Part shown: positions 15,273 to 18,532 of the stretch, one piece after another
Position numbering within the stretch: position 1 is the first letter of the stretch
Layout: the number at the start of each line of letters is the position of its first letter
From: JBOFCS01 sp051646185
GTDB taxonomy: Bacteria; Actinomycetota; Actinomycetes; Mycobacteriales; Mycobacteriaceae
Length of the DNA: 18,532 bases
Direction: 5' to 3'
NCBI GenBank assembly: GCA_051646185.1
Contig: JBOFCS010000066.1
Location: 1-18,532 of the forward strand
The notes under the pieces: model-generated
Databases searched by the model: none
What the model saw: the letters and a program-made list of their open reading frames with translations, nothing else
What the model was told of the DNA's origin: nothing
Made by a program: the position numbers and the translations under genes

Positions 15273-18200
15273 GCACCAGAAAAAGTAGCAAAATATTGAA
15301 TAGAATTTTCCGTGTATCAGCAGAAAGCACATCATTGCCTCTACAATTTAAAACAGCGCGATTGATAGCAGTAGTCAGTGGATTTCTAGGCTTCATTCTC
15401 TGCTGCCTGACTCCGCTAATGCCGGTACAACAGACGACAGCGACCCTCAACTGGCCACAGGATGGGAAGCTTAATAGCGTTACCTCTCCACTTATTTCTT
15501 TTGTTGCTCAAGATCTTTCAATCAACATACCTTGCTCGGCAGTTTCCCAATTACCTGAAGACGGTGGAATACTACTCTCAACAGCGCCAGCAGATGGAGT
15601 TGATGCAACTCTCAATGCCTTATTCGTCCGAGTAAACAGCTCTCGAGTAGATATCACTGACCGAAATGTTGTCATTGGATCTGCCAACCGCTCGGATGTC
15701 CAATCTGCAGCTTGCTCCAATATCATCATCCGTTCCGACGAATCAGGAACGAGAACACAATTCGAAGGTCTCAGCACCGAAGGTCAGGCTCTGCAAAATT
15801 CTTTTGAGGATCCCAATCTAAGACCACAAATTGTTGGTGTGTTTACCGACCTTAAAGGTGAAGTACCAGAAGGACTTTCTTTCAGTTCTACCATTGATAC
15901 TCGGTTTACCTCCAAACCGACAGCAATAAAGCTTTTAGCCATGGGAGTGGCTTTATTAAGCACTTTACTTGCCCTCATTGCGCTTGCCCGCCTCGATGGA
16001 ACCGATGGCCGTAAGCACCGCAGATTTTTACCTGCGCACTGGCGCAGGTTCACCATAGTTGACGGTGTGGTTGGGACAATGCTTCTGCTATGGCATTTTA
16101 TTGGAGCAAACACCTCAGATGACGGTTACATACTCACCATGGCTAGAACCGCTGATGGTGCTGGGTATATGGCCAACTACTACCGGTGGCTTGGCGTACC
16201 GGAAGCTCCTTTTGGCTGGTTCTACGAAGTGTTCACCACCATGTCTCACTTAGGGACAGCTAGCCTGTGGATGCGCACTCCAGCGCTCATTGCTGGAGTG
16301 GTCTGCTGGTTGGTGGTCAGTCGTGAAGTTATCCCCCGCCTTGGTGCAGCAGTACGCCGTAACAATATTGCGGTATGGACCGCAGCCTCGGTCTTCCTCG
16401 CCTTCTGGTTACCGTTTAACAACGGACTCAGACCCGAACCCATCATTGCCCTTGGTGCCCTACTAACGTGGTGTTCTATCGAACGAGCTATAGCTACTGG
16501 GCGTCTACTCCCAGCTGCCGTTGCTGTGATTATCGCAGCTTTCTCACTTGCTGCCGGGCCTACTGGGCTGATGGCAGTCGCAGCCTTATTGGCTGGCGCT
16601 CGACCTATACTGCGAATACTTGTACGACGACGGCAACAATCAGGGATTTTAGCTTTACTACTGCCCATCCTTGCTTCTGGAGTTCTGATTCTTGTTGTCA
16701 TGTTCTATGACCAAACCTTATCTGGAGTACTTGAAGCTACCCGAGTTCGTTCAATTATCGGGCCCAATCTTGCTTGGTACGAAGAGGTTATTCGATACTA
16801 CTACCTCCTCCTACCCAGCGTTGATGGCTCGCTTTCCCGTCGTTTTGGTGTCCTTATCACCTTCCTGAGCCTGATTACAGTGGTTTCGGTACTATTGCGG
16901 CGCAAGCAAATACGTAACGCGGCGCGTGGTCCAGCCTGGCGCCTAGTTGGTGTGATGTTCGGCACTATCTTCTTCCTTGCTTTCACTCCGACTAAATGGA
17001 CCCATCACTTTGGTACCTACGCCGGTATTGCGGCTCCTATCGCCGCGTTAGCTGCAGTGTGCGTATCGGCCCAAGTCTTACGGTCACAACGTAATAGAGT
17101 ATTTTTCAGCTCAGCAGCCCTACTTGTTCTAGCTTTGACAATGTCCGGAACAAATGGCTGGTGGTACGTCTCTAGTTATGGGATACCCTTTTGGAATAAG
17201 CAACCCGCTATTGCCGGGATACCTCTGAGCTTTATCGTTTTACTTCTTTCCCTAAGTACAGCAATCTTGGGTATTTGGCTGCACTTCACTGATGCAGCTG
17301 TCGATCAAAAAATTGGTTACATCAGAAAAGCTATCAACCGACTCACTTTTGCTCCTGTTTTATGTATCTCTTTTTTCATTGTATTCATTGAAGTTGCATC
17401 GTTTATCAAAGCTGGGTTTTCCCAATCCGGTAGTTATTCACTAGCCGAATCAAACTGGCAAAGTACTACTGGTAAACCATGTGCACTTGCCGATAAAGTT
17501 CTGGTCGAGACAGAAGTAAACCAAGGAAAATTAGAGCCTAGAACTGCTTCTGCCGAAGCGGAGGCCCTAGAGGTACTCGGTGGCATCGATTCCCCTGGAT
17601 TTATACCCAACGGCGTGCCTAACGATATCCCTGACGATGAAATGAATGCCAACCCTGTTTTCGCTAAAACAAGCGCTGGAATTGATCTTCCCTTTGGGCT
17701 AGATCCTGAGACTACTCCTATTATAGGTAGTTTCAACCCTACTAGCCCCAATACTGGCAAGCTTACTTCAGATTGGTATCAACTTCCCACGGACGACACA
17801 CACAGCCCACTGATCATCGTGACTGCTGCTGGACAAATTAACGCCTTAGATGCAAATGAAAATTTCACCGGCGGACAAAAATTAGTCCTCGAATACGGTT
17901 ACGCTGGAGATACCGATGCAATTCACACTCTTGGTACACTTCAACCTTACGATATTGGACCGAGCCCATCTTGGCGGAATCTCCGCTTCCCGCTTAGTGA
18001 AATTCCCCGTAATTCCAATGTTATTCGAATTATTGCCGAAGATACCGGACTTAATGCTGATGATTGGCTGGCCTTCACCACTCCTCGAGTACCCACACTT
18101 CGCACACTTGAGGACGTTGTTGGTAAATCTGACCCAGTACTTCTCGACTGGGCCGTAGGGCTAGCATTTCCTTGCCAACGTCCGATGGGTCATTACGCAG

Positions 18201-18484
18201 GTGTCACCGAAGTGCCAATGTACCGGATAACCCCGGATCGTAAGGGAACACTGCAAAATACAAATACCTGGCAAGACGGCAAGAACGGTGGACTACTGGG
18301 GATAACTGATACCCTACTTGGAACAATCACGCTGCCAACATATTTGGATAATGATTGGGGTAGAGACTGGGGTAGCTTACAGAAATTCGTACCACTAGAG
18401 GAAACTGTGCCTGCCAAACTTGAACTAGGTGTTGAAACCCATACAGGAATATGGAACCCCGGTGAAATACGAGTAGGGTACTAA
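15269..18484 (+). CDS. embB: Arabinosyltransferase EmbB
   Basis: EmbB is the partner of EmbA in arabinogalactan branching and the main ethambutol target in mycobacteria. EmbB-type segments include VIRYYYLLLPSVDGSLSRRFG, ARGPAWRLVGVMFGT, WAVGLAFPCQRPM, RITPDRKGT, NGGLLGITDTLL and a C-terminus ending NPGEIRVGY. The layout is a first helix near residue 28, a periplasmic domain after MPVQQTTATLNWPQDG, a membrane region with SDDGYILTM (Asp284-Asp285, Met291 at the EmbB Met306 position, Glu312), and a C-terminal carbohydrate-binding region. I chose ATG 15269 (1071 residues) because it overlaps the embA stop as ATGA, the usual sign of coupled translation. An in-frame GTG at 15239 would add ten residues inside embA. 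It ends with TAA 48 bases before the window edge. Confidence 0.94.
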   Translation: MSTRKSSKILNRIFRVSAESTSLPLQFKTARLIAVVSGFLGFILCCLTPLMPVQQTTATLNWPQDGKLNSVTSPLISFVAQDLSINIPCSAVSQLPEDGGILLSTAPADGVDATLNALFVRVNSSRVDITDRNVVIGSANRSDVQSAACSNIIIRSDESGTRTQFEGLSTEGQALQNSFEDPNLRPQIVGVFTDLKGEVPEGLSFSSTIDTRFTSKPTAIKLLAMGVALLSTLLALIALARLDGTDGRKHRRFLPAHWRRFTIVDGVVGTMLLLWHFIGANTSDDGYILTMARTADGAGYMANYYRWLGVPEAPFGWFYEVFTTMSHLGTASLWMRTPALIAGVVCWLVVSREVIPRLGAAVRRNNIAVWTAASVFLAFWLPFNNGLRPEPIIALGALLTWCSIERAIATGRLLPAAVAVIIAAFSLAAGPTGLMAVAALLAGARPILRILVRRRQQSGILALLLPILASGVLILVVMFYDQTLSGVLEATRVRSIIGPNLAWYEEVIRYYYLLLPSVDGSLSRRFGVLITFLSLITVVSVLLRRKQIRNAARGPAWRLVGVMFGTIFFLAFTPTKWTHHFGTYAGIAAPIAALAAVCVSAQVLRSQRNRVFFSSAALLVLALTMSGTNGWWYVSSYGIPFWNKQPAIAGIPLSFIVLLLSLSTAILGIWLHFTDAAVDQKIGYIRKAINRLTFAPVLCISFFIVFIEVASFIKAGFSQSGSYSLAESNWQSTTGKPCALADKVLVETEVNQGKLEPRTASAEAEALEVLGGIDSPGFIPNGVPNDIPDDEMNANPVFAKTSAGIDLPFGLDPETTPIIGSFNPTSPNTGKLTSDWYQLPTDDTHSPLIIVTAAGQINALDANENFTGGQKLVLEYGYAGDTDAIHTLGTLQPYDIGPSPSWRNLRFPLSEIPRNSNVIRIIAEDTGLNADDWLAFTTPRVPTLRTLEDVVGKSDPVLLDWAVGLAFPCQRPMGHYAGVTEVPMYRITPDRKGTLQNTNTWQDGKNGGLLGITDTLLGTITLPTYLDNDWGRDWGSLQKFVPLEETVPAKLELGVETHTGIWNPGEIRVGY

Positions 18485-18532
18485 CTTCAATCGTGTAATA
18501 CCAGAGCAATCCGATTCGAGAGTGTTTCCTCT

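Noticed and set aside
9640..16230. Recent gene conversion or direct repeats between emb genes
   Set aside because: The longest shared run I noticed (about 19 bases, encoding EAPFGW) lies in a conserved functional loop. Flanking codons differ at synonymous positions, as expected of old paralogues.

Overview
The window is a cell-wall arabinogalactan locus from a mycolic-acid-type actinobacterium (Mycobacteriales/Corynebacteriales). Almost every gene has a recognisable Mycobacterium tuberculosis counterpart: GlfT2, the Rv3789-type GtrA protein, DprE1, DprE2, AftA and three arabinosyltransferases in the order EmbC-EmbA-EmbB. Base composition, estimated by eye, is only about half G+C. That is low for a lineage carrying a full embCAB set; Corynebacterium, the familiar lower-GC relative, typically has one Emb. 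I cannot name the genus.

The locus is divergent. To the left of about 4.45 kb, genes read on the minus strand: a GT-C family (AftB-like) polytopic glycosyltransferase, a GtrA-family membrane protein, the galactofuranosyltransferase glfT2, a small two-helix membrane protein of unknown function, and the first 45 codons of another Trp-rich membrane protein that runs off the window. To the right, six genes read on the plus strand with almost no space between them: dprE1, dprE2, aftA, embC, embA, embB. The two arms share a short intergenic region of about 75 bp at 4443-4521.

The genes fit one pathway. GlfT2 polymerises the galactan. DprE1 and DprE2 epimerise decaprenyl-phosphoryl-ribose to decaprenyl-phosphoryl-arabinose (DPA). 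The GtrA protein may help DPA or AftA at the membrane. AftA adds the first arabinofuranose to galactan. The Emb proteins extend the arabinan (EmbA/EmbB for arabinogalactan, EmbC for lipoarabinomannan in mycobacteria). The AftB-like protein is a candidate for another DPA-dependent transfer.

The most notable points are: EmbA has Ser (S291) where EmbB and EmbC keep the first Asp of the catalytic DD motif; a perfect 17-bp palindrome lies between aftA and embC; glfT2 and gtrA sit in an arm divergent from dprE1, unlike M. tuberculosis; and there is an unrecognised small membrane protein immediately after glfT2. No tRNA, rRNA, CRISPR array, insertion sequence or clear rho-independent terminator was seen. 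The last 48 bases (18485-18532), after embB, hold nothing I recognise. No gene-free stretch exceeds 300 bases.
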